Below the pieces are notes generated by a model. The model was not told the DNA's origin and did no database searches. It worked only from the letters and a program-made list of their open reading frames with translations. Shown piece by piece: positions 15,621 through 23,546 of a stretch of 64,000 nucleotides of DNA; positions within the stretch are counted from its first letter, which is position 1, and each line of letters opens with the position of its first letter. Location: positions 62,094 through 126,093 of the forward strand of contig NZ_LAYJ01000133.1 in the NCBI RefSeq assembly GCF_000981035.1. Reading direction: 5' to 3'. The translations under genes were made by a program, and so were the position numbers. Source of the DNA: Christensenella hongkongensis (GTDB taxonomy: Bacteria; Bacillota; Clostridia; Christensenellales; Christensenellaceae).

Positions 15621-16373
15621 ATGGATATAGACAAAATTATAAAAGAGGTCATGGAACAGGTTCATGCGCAAAGCACGGCGAGCGCCGTGATTACGGATAT
15701 GTGCTGCGATGCGTTTGAGGTTCCCTCAAGGCTCGAGCATTCCCTGCTGAACCCCGACGTGTGCGTGGACAAGATACGCGAGGAATGCTTAAGTGCGCGC
15801 AGATACTGCGTGGCGGCGGTTTGCGTCGCGCCGTATTATGTATCGGAGGCGGCGGACTCTTTGCGGGGTTCGAGCGTAAAGGTATGCGCGGCGATTGGTT
15901 TTCCGCATGGGGCGATGTCTGCTGCCGCAAAGGCGGCTGAAGCGCGCGAGTGCATCAAAAACGGCGCGCAGGAGCTTGACGTTGCGATGAATATCCTCGC
16001 GGTAAAGTCCGGCAGGATGTCGGATGCGCGCAGGGATTTGGAGGAGATCGTTTCGGTCGCGCAGGGCAAGGCGCAGGTAAAGGCTGTTTTTGAACACTGC
16101 GTGTATACGGACGACGAAAAGGTTTCGGTGCTTAACATGGCGCGGTCGTGCGGCGTGGATTTTGTGAAAATACAAAATGTGCTGAGCGGCAAGGGCGCGG
16201 ACGTGGAAGACATCCGGTTCGCGAAGGAAATACTTGGGAACAACGTAAAAATCAAAATAGACGGCGGTGTAAAAACGCTGGAAAAGGCACAGGAACTGAT
16301 CTGTGCCGGAGCAGACAGAATCGGTCTCACAGCTACGGTCAAAATAGCACAGGAAGCATTGGGCGCAAAATAG
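15621..16373 (+). CDS. Divergent DeoC-family aldolase, probable BMC cargo
   Basis: 250-residue class I aldolase of the DeoC family. The expected DERA residues can be placed: Asp120 (QELDVAMNI), the Schiff-base Lys183 (DFVKIQN) and Lys212 (IKIDGG). The signature loops differ from normal DERA: VKTSTGF is here VKIQNVL, DHTLL is EHSLL, and the late GTSSG phosphate loop is GLTATV, so the phosphate or acceptor site must differ. Residues 1-16 (DIDKIIKEVMEQVHAQ) form an encapsulation-peptide-like helix nearly the same as in the second aldolase at 18508. It may cleave another deoxy-sugar phosphate, or it may be a regulatory partner. ATG 15621 follows AAGGGTAAAGGG. Confidence 0.8.
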   Translation: MDIDKIIKEVMEQVHAQSTASAVITDMCCDAFEVPSRLEHSLLNPDVCVDKIREECLSARRYCVAAVCVAPYYVSEAADSLRGSSVKVCAAIGFPHGAMSAAAKAAEARECIKNGAQELDVAMNILAVKSGRMSDARRDLEEIVSVAQGKAQVKAVFEHCVYTDDEKVSVLNMARSCGVDFVKIQNVLSGKGADVEDIRFAKEILGNNVKIKIDGGVKTLEKAQELICAGADRIGLTATVKIAQEALGAK

Positions 16374-16384
16374 GAGCGAAAGCA

Positions 16385-17374
16385 GTGGCAAAAGATATCG
16401 AGAACAACGAGCTGAACCTGATGATCAGCGTGGTCAAAAAGTATTACGAGCTGGGAATGAACCAGGAGCAGATCGCCAAAGAGGAATTTATTTCAAAATC
16501 GTCCGTATGCCGCCTGATCAAAAAAGCGGTGGACAACGGTTATGTGAAATTCCAGATCAATTATCCGGTCGAATCCGTCAAAACGCTGGAAAATGAATTC
16601 CACAGGATGTTCGACCTGGATAAGGTATTCATTACGCCTACCTATACGGAAGACGCGGATATCAGGCTTAAGGATACCTGTAAATCCGTAGCGGGCGATA
16701 TCTGTAAAATCGTAAAGCCTGACGATATTATCGGCGTTACATGGGGAACCACGATGGAGCAGCTCGCAAATACGATCATGACCATACCGAACACCAAAAA
16801 ATGTTCCAAGGTTGTTCTGATAAACGGTTCTGTGGCGGGCGATATCAGCTCCACAAAATCAAGCCAGATCGTAGAGCAGTTCTCGCAGTTTTTTTCGGCG
16901 CAGGGGTTTTTGCTCCCGGTTCCGCTGGTAGTGGACAACAAACGTATCGCTCAGGCAATCCAGATGGATTCCCATGTGAAGTACGTAATGGATTTGGCGC
17001 ATGAATCGCAGCTGGCGATTGTAAGCGTGGGCGCGGTTTCCTATGAATCGGTGCTGCGGACGAGAAGCGCATATTCCAAAGAGGATTTTGACGAAATTAT
17101 GGCGCTTGGCGCGGTGGGCGATATTGCCGGAAGATGTTTTGATATCAATGGCAAACAGGTCAGCAAACCGGTGATAGACCGAACGATTGGCCTGAAAACA
17201 GAGGACATCAAAAGTAAAAAAGTCCGCATTGGCGTAGCGGTGGGCGAAAAAAAGGTAAAGGCCATCATCGGCGCGCTGCGCGGAGGTATTATCAACAGAT
17301 TTTATACGGATGAGATTACAGCGCAGGAAGTCATCAAGGTCTTTAAAAACATACAAAGAGAGGAAAAGCAATGA
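16385..17374 (+). CDS. SorC-family transcriptional regulator of the BMC locus
   Basis: About 329 residues. An N-terminal HTH (MNQEQIAKEEFISKSSVCRLIKKA, residues 21-44) is joined to a sugar-phosphate-isomerase-like effector domain of the SorC/DeoR/CggR type, with the binding loop DDIIGVTWGTTMEQL near residue 116 and VGAVGDIAGRCFD near residue 242. GTG 16385 is preceded by TAGGAGCG; no ATG fits. Family members sense phosphorylated sugars. Being inside the operon, it probably binds the palindromes at 9077-9132 and responds to a substrate such as a deoxy-sugar phosphate. The last four bases overlap the next gene's ATG. Confidence 0.85.
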   Translation: MAKDIENNELNLMISVVKKYYELGMNQEQIAKEEFISKSSVCRLIKKAVDNGYVKFQINYPVESVKTLENEFHRMFDLDKVFITPTYTEDADIRLKDTCKSVAGDICKIVKPDDIIGVTWGTTMEQLANTIMTIPNTKKCSKVVLINGSVAGDISSTKSSQIVEQFSQFFSAQGFLLPVPLVVDNKRIAQAIQMDSHVKYVMDLAHESQLAIVSVGAVSYESVLRTRSAYSKEDFDEIMALGAVGDIAGRCFDINGKQVSKPVIDRTIGLKTEDIKSKKVRIGVAVGEKKVKAIIGALRGGIINRFYTDEITAQEVIKVFKNIQREEKQ

Positions 17375-18432
17375 AAGCGGTTAGAATGTATAAACCCGGC
17401 GACCTGAGGGTGGAAGACGTACCAAAGCCGGTACCTACGGACGACGAGGTTTTATTAAAAGTTATGGCGTGCGGCGTGTGCGGTTCGGATATCCCGCGCG
17501 TACTGACCTATGGGGCACATATCGCGCCTCTCACGATCGGACATGAATTTTCCGCGGAAGTGGAAGAAGTAGGAAAAAATATCAAAAATTTCAAGGTGGG
17601 CGACAGAGTAACGGTTCCGCCGCTGATGCCCTGCCATAAGTGCGAATGGTGCGAAAAGGGAATTTATTCCCTGTGTGAAGATTACGATTATTTCGGTTCC
17701 AGAAGGGACGGCGCAATGGCTGAATACGTGTGCTCTCCTGAAGAGAACCTGATGAAGCTGCCGGATAACGTGGATTATCTGGACGCAGCGACGACAGATC
17801 CGTGCGCAAATGCGATTCATGGACTGACGCGCGGCAATATCCAGGAAGGCGATACCGTATGTATTTACGGTGCGGGGCCGATCGGATTGTTTGCCATCCA
17901 GTGCGCGAAGGTGTTTGGCGCTGATAAGGTGATCGCCGTAGACCTCGGTGCGGAAAAGCTTGCGGTTGCAAAAGAATGCGGCGCGGATTATATCATCGAC
18001 TCCAAAGAGCAGGATGCGGTGGAAGAGATCAAAAAGATTACGGACGGCGAGATGGCTGACGTGGTTGTAGATTTTACAGGCGCTCCGCCGGCACAGCTTA
18101 ACGCGATCAATTCAGCTGGAAAAATGGGCCGGGTTGTATTCGTGGGAATTTCCCATAAGGGCCTCAACCTTGGGGATAAGGAAGTGGACAACATCATGAG
18201 GGGGCAGATTTCCCTGATTGGTTCGTGGAACTCCTTTACAGATCCGTTCCCGGGCTACGACTGGACGGAATCCTTAAAGCTGTTTGAAGAAGGCAAAATT
18301 ACGGCAAAACCGATGCTCAGCCATAAGCTTCCGCTTGACGACGCACCGGCGATTTTCCAGAAAATCAAAGAAGGCGGGTTCTTCTTCAATAAGATTTTGT
18401 TCCTGCCGCACGGCGAAAATTTTGACAAATAA
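17371..18432 (+). CDS. Galactitol-1-phosphate dehydrogenase-like zinc enzyme
   Basis: 353-residue medium-chain zinc dehydrogenase. Catalytic zinc ligands: Cys35 in ACGVCGSD and the GHE of TIGHEFSAE. The structural zinc loop is CHKCEWCEKGIYSLC. The Rossmann motif is GAGPIGLFA. The late segment IGSWNSFTDPFPGYDW is characteristic of GatD-like polyol-phosphate dehydrogenases. It probably oxidises a polyol (phosphate) to the ketose (phosphate) that feeds the aldolases. No encapsulation-peptide helix is seen, so it is likely cytosolic or only loosely associated. It is translationally coupled to the SorC regulator (ATGA overlap). Confidence 0.85.
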   Translation: MKAVRMYKPGDLRVEDVPKPVPTDDEVLLKVMACGVCGSDIPRVLTYGAHIAPLTIGHEFSAEVEEVGKNIKNFKVGDRVTVPPLMPCHKCEWCEKGIYSLCEDYDYFGSRRDGAMAEYVCSPEENLMKLPDNVDYLDAATTDPCANAIHGLTRGNIQEGDTVCIYGAGPIGLFAIQCAKVFGADKVIAVDLGAEKLAVAKECGADYIIDSKEQDAVEEIKKITDGEMADVVVDFTGAPPAQLNAINSAGKMGRVVFVGISHKGLNLGDKEVDNIMRGQISLIGSWNSFTDPFPGYDWTESLKLFEEGKITAKPMLSHKLPLDDAPAIFQKIKEGGFFFNKILFLPHGENFDK

Positions 18433-18468
18433 ATAATAAAACCGGATCAGATAAAGAAAGAACGAAGC

Positions 18469-18487
18469 GCCGGCGCGCCGCGCCGGC
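18469..18487 (+). other. GC-only hairpin directly before the deoC ribosome-binding site
   Basis: GCCGGCGC (18469-18476), loop GCC, GCGCCGGC (18480-18487): a perfect 8-bp stem made only of G and C, ending two bases before AAGGAGG. No U-tract follows. It is more likely a transcript-processing or stability element than a terminator. Confidence 0.65.
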
Positions 18488-18507
18488 CCAAGGAGGTAGG
18501 TTCCACA

Positions 18508-19335
18508 ATGGATATCAATGAAATCATAAAACAGGTTACCGAACAGGTTTGTGCAAAATACTATAGCCAGCCTTCCGGCGCAGAGCAGGGCGATTACTCC
18601 CCGGCATCGCTGGCAAAATATATCGATCATACACTTTTGAAGCAGCAGGCTTCTTTGGACGACATCCGTAAGGTGTGCGACGAAGCGAAGAAATACCACT
18701 TTGCAAGCGTGTGCGTCAATCCGTCCTATATTAAGTTCGTAGCGGATTATCTTGAAGGCAGCGGCGTAACGCCGTGCTGTGTTATTGCCTTCCCACTGGG
18801 GGCAAGCACGCCGGAGGCCAAGGCAAACGAGGCGCTTGACGCGGCAAACAACGGCGCGAAGGAAGTAGATATGGTGATCAACGTCGGCGCAATCAAATCC
18901 GGCGACTGGATGCTCGTAAAACGCGACATCGAGGGCGTTGTTATGGCGACGCGGGGCCGTGCAATCGTAAAGGTAATCATTGAGACATGCCTGCTTACAG
19001 ATGAAGAAAAGGTAAAGGCGTGTGCGGTGAGCAAGCTTGCGGGGGCGCATTTTGTAAAAACGTCCACGGGCTTCTCTACAGGCGGCGCGACAGCTGAGGA
19101 TGTGAAGCTGATGAGGGAAACGGTTGGCCCGGAAATCGGCGTAAAGGCCTCTGGCGGCGTGAAAACGTACGACGACGCAGTGAAGATGATCAAAGCGGGA
19201 GCAAGCAGGCTTGGAACGAGCTCGGGCGCGGCGATTGTGAGCGGCGGCGGTACGGGACACGAATGCGTAAACTGCGGCGCATGCAAAAAGACCTGCCCGA
19301 CAGGAAATGCAACGATTGTAAAGAACTGCTATTGA
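18508..19335 (+). CDS. deoC: Deoxyribose-phosphate aldolase with encapsulation helix and a ferredoxin-like Cys tail
   Basis: 275 residues. The core (about 32-245) is a standard DERA: DHTLL at 40-44, Asp121 ([10 protein letters not shown]), Schiff-base Lys184 in VKTSTGF, Lys213 in GVKASGG, and GTSSG near 236. It should cleave 2-deoxyribose-5-P to acetaldehyde and glyceraldehyde-3-P. Residues 1-16 ([16 protein letters not shown]) are an encapsulation-type helix, marking it as BMC cargo. After the core, Cys253, 256, 259 and 263 form CX2CX2CX3CP ([13 protein letters not shown]), the [4Fe-4S] ferredoxin motif, plus Cys274 near the end. Ordinary DERAs are about 220-260 residues and lack this. Whether a cluster is bound is unknown. 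Confidence 0.9.
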   Translation: MDINEIIKQVTEQVCAKYYSQPSGAEQGDYSPASLAKYIDHTLLKQQASLDDIRKVCDEAKKYHFASVCVNPSYIKFVADYLEGSGVTPCCVIAFPLGASTPEAKANEALDAANNGAKEVDMVINVGAIKSGDWMLVKRDIEGVVMATRGRAIVKVIIETCLLTDEEKVKACAVSKLAGAHFVKTSTGFSTGGATAEDVKLMRETVGPEIGVKASGGVKTYDDAVKMIKAGASRLGTSSGAAIVSGGGTGHECVNCGACKKTCPTGNATIVKNCY

Positions 19336-19384
19336 GCCATTTGTTGAACAAAGAAGAATTATAATTGTTCCAGATAATATGAAA

Positions 19385-19418
19385 CGGTAAATGGCTTTTG
19401 GGGAAAAGCCATTTACCG
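19385..19418 (+). other. Perfect 15-bp hairpin between deoC and the FGGY kinase gene
   Basis: CGGTAAATGGCTTTT (19385-19399), loop GGGG, AAAAGCCATTTACCG (19404-19418). It ends seven bases before the kinase ribosome-binding site and has no U-tract. With the hairpin at 18469 it brackets the deoC message and could protect or delimit it after processing. Confidence 0.65.
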
Positions 19419-19436
19419 GACAGCAAGGTGGGGAAA

Positions 19437-20939
19437 ATGTCAAAGTCATATTTTATGGGCCTTGATTTTGGTACGCAGGGAGTCAGATGCGGCGTTACCG
19501 ACGAGCAGGGCAACATTCTGAATTACAGTGAAAAAAAGTATCAAACAACATATCCGAAACCTGGCTGGGCAGAGCAATCTCCGGCTGATTGGGTGGAGAA
19601 GATGGAGCAAAGCATCGGCGAATGCTACGACAAGCTTGGAGCGGAAATTTTTTCCGGCATCAAGGCAATGGCGGTTTGCACAACCTCTTCCACAGTCATT
19701 CCAATGAGCGATGGGGACGAATACCTTTCAGACGCGATTTTGTGGATGGATAACCGTTCCGTAGAGCAGGCAAGGCGGATCAACGCCTCAGGGCACGCGC
19801 TTTTGAAGCACTGCGGCAAGGAAGTGTCTGTGGAATGGATCGTTCCCAAGATGATGTGGCTCAAGGAAAACAGGCCTGACGTCTACGAAAAAGCCGAGAG
19901 GATTGTAGAGCAGCAGGATTATATCAACCATCATTTTACCGGGCGGTGGTGCGCGTCGGTCAGCCAGGCTACCTGCAAATCGAATTTTGTGGAGGAAGCG
20001 GGCGGCTACGATAAAAGCTTCTTTGAGGCGATCGGTTTTCCGGATTTTTTTGAAAAAGCGGATACGGACGTTTTGAGGCAGGCGCAGCCGGTCGGTGCGA
20101 TAAAGGATGAGATCGCGGACAAATACCACCTGAGCCGCGGAATAATTGTCTATCAGGGCGGCGTGGACGCACATGTCAACATGATTGGCCTTGGGGTTGT
20201 GAATCCCGGCGAAACGGGTGTGGTGATGGGCAGCAGTTTTGTACATCTTTCGCTGACAGACCAGGAAATTTTTAAGGACGGTATCTGGGGGCCTTATAAG
20301 GATGCGATTATACCGGACATGTATTGCATGGAGGGTGGGCAGGTGTCCGCAGGTTCGATCACAAAGTGGTTTTTGAACGAATTTGGCGTCGGCGGGGAAA
20401 ATCCCTACGGAACCATGGCGGAAGAAGCCGCGAAGATTCCGGCGGGAAGCGAAGGCGTGGTCGCGCTGGACTTTTTCCAGGGGAACCGCACGCCGTACAA
20501 GGATCCGGTGGCAAAAGGTATTTTCTATGGGATTACGCTGAGCCACACGCGCGCGCACCTCTATCGCGCGATTCTTGAAAGCGTTGCCTATGGCACGCGT
20601 AACATTGTGGAATCGATGGAATCAGAGGAAAACAAAATCAATCGTTTGCGCGGATGCGGCGGCGTGGTGTTCAATCCGCTGTGGCTGCAAATCATTGCAG
20701 ACGTAACAGGAAAGCCGATTGTACTCACCGAGCAATCGGGAAACGCGGGCGTACTGGGATGCGCTGTGATCGCGGCAGTTGGAAGCGGAGAATATGAAAG
20801 CTTCCCGCAGGCGTGCGAGCATATGGTTCACGTGACAAAGGTTGTAGAACCGGATGAGCAGGCTCACGAGGCTTACAGCGGGAATTACCGGAAATATCTT
20901 GATTTATACAAATGCACAAAACATTTAAACGAAATTTGA
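19437..20939 (+). CDS. FGGY-family carbohydrate kinase (xylulokinase/ribulokinase-like)
   Basis: 500-residue kinase of the FGGY family. N-terminal ATP motif FMGLDFGTQGVRCGV, substrate region SDAILWMDNRSVEQA near residue 101, second-domain motif GETGVVMGSSFVHL near residue 259, and late GCGGVVFNPLWLQIIADVTGKPI near residue 405, which is the adenosine-binding signature of this family. It phosphorylates a pentose, ketose or polyol, probably giving the sugar phosphate cleaved in the compartment. ATG 19437 follows AAGGTGGGG. No encapsulation helix, hence probably cytosolic. Specificity cannot be fixed from sequence; an ordinary deoxyribokinase would instead be PfkB-type. Confidence 0.88.
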   Translation: MSKSYFMGLDFGTQGVRCGVTDEQGNILNYSEKKYQTTYPKPGWAEQSPADWVEKMEQSIGECYDKLGAEIFSGIKAMAVCTTSSTVIPMSDGDEYLSDAILWMDNRSVEQARRINASGHALLKHCGKEVSVEWIVPKMMWLKENRPDVYEKAERIVEQQDYINHHFTGRWCASVSQATCKSNFVEEAGGYDKSFFEAIGFPDFFEKADTDVLRQAQPVGAIKDEIADKYHLSRGIIVYQGGVDAHVNMIGLGVVNPGETGVVMGSSFVHLSLTDQEIFKDGIWGPYKDAIIPDMYCMEGGQVSAGSITKWFLNEFGVGGENPYGTMAEEAAKIPAGSEGVVALDFFQGNRTPYKDPVAKGIFYGITLSHTRAHLYRAILESVAYGTRNIVESMESEENKINRLRGCGGVVFNPLWLQIIADVTGKPIVLTEQSGNAGVLGCAVIAAVGSGEYESFPQACEHMVHVTKVVEPDEQAHEAYSGNYRKYLDLYKCTKHLNEI

Positions 20940-20953
20940 GGGCAGGCATGATA

Positions 20954-20997
20954 GCAATTTGTCAAAAGGCTGGCAACAGGCTTTTGGTATAAATTGC
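20954..20997 (+). repeat. Imperfect inverted repeat between kinase and triosephosphate isomerase genes
   Basis: GCAATTT (20954-20960) pairs with AAATTGC (20991-20997), with inner pairing of CAAAAGGC and GCTTTTG around a short loop. It is directly followed by the palindrome TGCATATGCA. There is no U-tract; the function is unclear. It is the third hairpin-like spacer in the 3' half of the BMC operon. Confidence 0.4.
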
Positions 20998-21071
20998 ATA
21001 TGCAAGCGATTTATCGTAAGTTTTGCATAACCTGCATTCAGTTAAATTGCTGCAGAGGGAGAAATTTTACA

Positions 21072-21815
21072 ATGAGAAGACCGATTATAGCGGGAAACTG
21101 GAAAATGAATAAAACGCCGTCGGAGACGATCAAACTGATCAGCGAGCTGAAGCCGCTCGTGGCCGGTGCGAATGCCCAGGTAGTGGTTTGCCCGACGTCC
21201 GTATGCCTGTTTGCCGCAAAGGGCGCGGCGGAAGGCTCTAATATAGCGATTGGCGCGCAAAATGTGTTTTTTGAGGATGCAGGGGCCTATACGGGTGAAA
21301 TCAGCTGCGATTCTCTGCTCGAGCTGGGCGTGGAATTTGTGATTATCGGGCACTCCGAACGCCGCCAGTATTTTGCGGAGACAGATGAAACGGTCAATAA
21401 GAAGGTGCTCAAAGCGTTACAAAAAGGCCTGAAACCCATCATATGTGTGGGAGAGCACCTGAAAGAGAAGGAGCATGGGATCACAAACGAGATCGTTCGG
21501 ATGCAGACGAAGCTCGCGCTTGAGGGCGTACTTGCAAACGATATCGAAAACATTGTGATCGCGTACGAGCCTGTTTGGGCAATCGGCACGGGGCTGACGG
21601 CTACAAGCCAGGAAGCAAACAACACGATTCGTGAAATACGCAAAGCAGTGGGTGAGCTGTATGGAGAGAGGGCTGAAGATATCCGTATTCAGTATGGCGG
21701 CAGCATGAACGCGGGCAACGCGTCCGAGCTGATGGGAATGAGCGATATAGATGGCGGCCTCATTGGCGGCGCAAGCCTGAAAGCCGCAGATTTTGCAAAA
21801 GTAGTCAATTATTGA
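21072..21815 (+). CDS. tpiA: Triosephosphate isomerase
   Basis: 247-residue TIM, normal length. N-terminal IAGNWKMNK with the catalytic Lys, electrophilic His in [11 protein letters not shown] near residue 94, catalytic Glu in [11 protein letters not shown] near residue 165, and phosphate loop [10 protein letters not shown] plus GGLIGGASL at the C-terminus. It interconverts glyceraldehyde-3-P (a DeoC product) and DHAP. ATG 21072 follows GAGGGAGAAA; an earlier in-frame ATG at 20994 is ignored. Its presence in a BMC operon fits an aldolase that releases glyceraldehyde-3-P. No encapsulation helix is seen. Confidence 0.95.
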   Translation: MRRPIIAGNWKMNKTPSETIKLISELKPLVAGANAQVVVCPTSVCLFAAKGAAEGSNIAIGAQNVFFEDAGAYTGEISCDSLLELGVEFVIIGHSERRQYFAETDETVNKKVLKALQKGLKPIICVGEHLKEKEHGITNEIVRMQTKLALEGVLANDIENIVIAYEPVWAIGTGLTATSQEANNTIREIRKAVGELYGERAEDIRIQYGGSMNAGNASELMGMSDIDGGLIGGASLKAADFAKVVNY

Positions 21816-21830
21816 AAAAAGACCGAAATC

Positions 21831-21919
21831 GTAGACTTTTTTGGTCGAGTTGATTTTTAACCTGAAACGCCTGAAAAGGCGTTTTTATTATGCCTTTTTT
21901 GCCGACCAAAAAAGTCTAC
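21831..21919. repeat. 17-bp inverted repeat enclosing a terminator
   Basis: GTAGACTTTTTTGGTCG (21831-21847) recurs perfectly inverted at 21903-21919. Between the arms is an ordinary terminator hairpin (21866-21886). The nested arrangement resembles a small palindromic repeat unit or a bidirectional terminator between the BMC operon and the following transporter. Confidence 0.7.
21866..21886 (+). terminator. Rho-independent terminator at the end of the BMC operon
   Basis: AACGCCT (21866-21872), loop GAAA, AGGCGTT (21877-21883), then T-rich sequence. It separates tpiA from the RbsA gene 170 bases further on, which implies that the transporter has its own promoter. Confidence 0.8.
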
Positions 21920-22054
21920 ATTATCCTGTCAGCAAGCCATGCCGTGTTATGGTATGGCAGGCAAAAACAAATTTGTATTGTGGAACGATTGCAGTTTATC
22001 AGTTGTATTTTATTAATTAGCTGTAAGACAAGTAGAAATTAGGAGGTGGCACGA

Positions 22055-23542
22055 ATGTCTGAACCAATCCTTGAGATGAAACAGATCAATAAAGGATTTC
22101 CGGGTGTGCAGGCTTTGAGCGATGTCGACTTTACGGTAAACAGGGGTGAAGTGCATTGCCTGATTGGGGCAAACGGCGCAGGAAAATCGACGTTGATGAA
22201 AATCCTTGCCGGAGCATATCCAAAAGACAGCGGAACCGTTACGTTTGACGGAGTCGAGCTCAAAAACGGAAACACGCTGGATGCGAAGAAAAACGGTATA
22301 TCGGTTATTTACCAGGAGCTTTCTCTGGTAAACGAACTGTCAGTAACGGAAAACATACTGATTAACAATATGCCGCGTAAATTTGGAAAAATAGACTGGA
22401 AGGAATCCAACCGGATTGCGCAACGGCTGGTGGATCAGTTAAACCTCAATATTGACGTCCACGCAAAAGCGGGAGAATTGAGCATCGGTTCACGCCAGCT
22501 GGTGGAATTGATGAAGTGCCTTGCGTGCGATTCCAAGTTGATCGTAATGGACGAGCCGTCGGCGACGCTTTCCCAAAGCGAATTTGATACGCTCATGAAG
22601 ACCATTGCGGACCTCAAAGAAAAAGGAATGACGATTGTTTATATTTCCCACAGGCTGGAGGAGCTGTTTATCGTGGGAGACCGCGTGACGATCCTCAAGG
22701 ACGGAAAAAATGTCGCGGTATGCGAGCTTGCGGGTATCAACCAGGACCAGCTCGTGGAATATATGATCGGGCATAAAATAGAAGCGCGCAGGTATGAAAG
22801 CACGACGGAAAACGATAACGAAGTCGTTCTGGAAACAAAGAATTTCAATAACAAGAATCTGGATAACGTATCCCTGAAGCTCCACAAAGGCGAAATTATC
22901 GGAATGTACGGATTGGTTGGCGCCGGACGGACTGAATTTCTGCGGGCGATTTACGGCGCGGACAAAATTGATTCCGGCGAGCTGTTTATCCATGGCAAAT
23001 CCCACAAACCAAAGGATCCGCGTACTTCGATCAAAAACGGAATCGGGATGCTGCCGGAAAACCGGAAAATGCAGGGCCTGGTGCTCGATCTTCCCGTGTG
23101 GGAAAACATGATCATGGTTGCGGTCAAAGATTTCGTAGGCAAAGGCATACTCAATTATAAGAAGGTCACAAAGGAATGCCAGGCCTATATCGACAGCCTT
23201 TCGATCAAAACACCCAGCGAAAAGACGCCTACGGTATCCCTTTCAGGCGGAAACCAGCAGAAGGTGATCCTCGCAAAGTGGTTGTTACAGAATTCGGACA
23301 TCCTGCTGGTGGACGAGCCGACGCAGGGTATCGACGTAGGGGTAAAGGACGAGATCTACAAGATATTGAGACAAGCAGCGGAAGACGGACATTCCATTAT
23401 CATCGCATCGAGCGAGCTTGAGGAGTTGGTCGGCGTGTGCGACCGCATCATAGCGATGCACCATGGGAAAATAGTTGCCGACTTTGGAAAAGACGATTTA
23501 GATGAAGTAGCTATTCTGCAGTATGCAGTGGCGGGGAGGTAG
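22055..23542 (+). CDS. RbsA-like sugar ABC transporter ATPase (BMC-side importer)
   Basis: About 495 residues with two ABC domains. First: Walker A GANGAGKST near residue 38, a modified signature LSIGSRQLVELM, Walker B IVMDEPSATL. Second: degenerate Walker A GLVGAGRTE near residue 288, signature SLSGGNQQKVILAKW near residue 402, Walker B LLVDEPTQGIDVG. This asymmetry is typical of RbsA/MglA/XylG. ATG 22055 lies after AGGAGG. It opens a three-gene importer operon with RbsC and RbsB partners. Adjacency to the BMC suggests import of the BMC substrate. Confidence 0.93.
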   Translation: MSEPILEMKQINKGFPGVQALSDVDFTVNRGEVHCLIGANGAGKSTLMKILAGAYPKDSGTVTFDGVELKNGNTLDAKKNGISVIYQELSLVNELSVTENILINNMPRKFGKIDWKESNRIAQRLVDQLNLNIDVHAKAGELSIGSRQLVELMKCLACDSKLIVMDEPSATLSQSEFDTLMKTIADLKEKGMTIVYISHRLEELFIVGDRVTILKDGKNVAVCELAGINQDQLVEYMIGHKIEARRYESTTENDNEVVLETKNFNNKNLDNVSLKLHKGEIIGMYGLVGAGRTEFLRAIYGADKIDSGELFIHGKSHKPKDPRTSIKNGIGMLPENRKMQGLVLDLPVWENMIMVAVKDFVGKGILNYKKVTKECQAYIDSLSIKTPSEKTPTVSLSGGNQQKVILAKWLLQNSDILLVDEPTQGIDVGVKDEIYKILRQAAEDGHSIIIASSELEELVGVCDRIIAMHHGKIVADFGKDDLDEVAILQYAVAGR

Positions 23543-23546
23543 TTTT

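Noticed and set aside
18274-19449. 391-codon open frame antisense to deoC
   Set aside because: The sense strand encodes a complete DERA with all catalytic residues; the antisense product has shadow-type composition.
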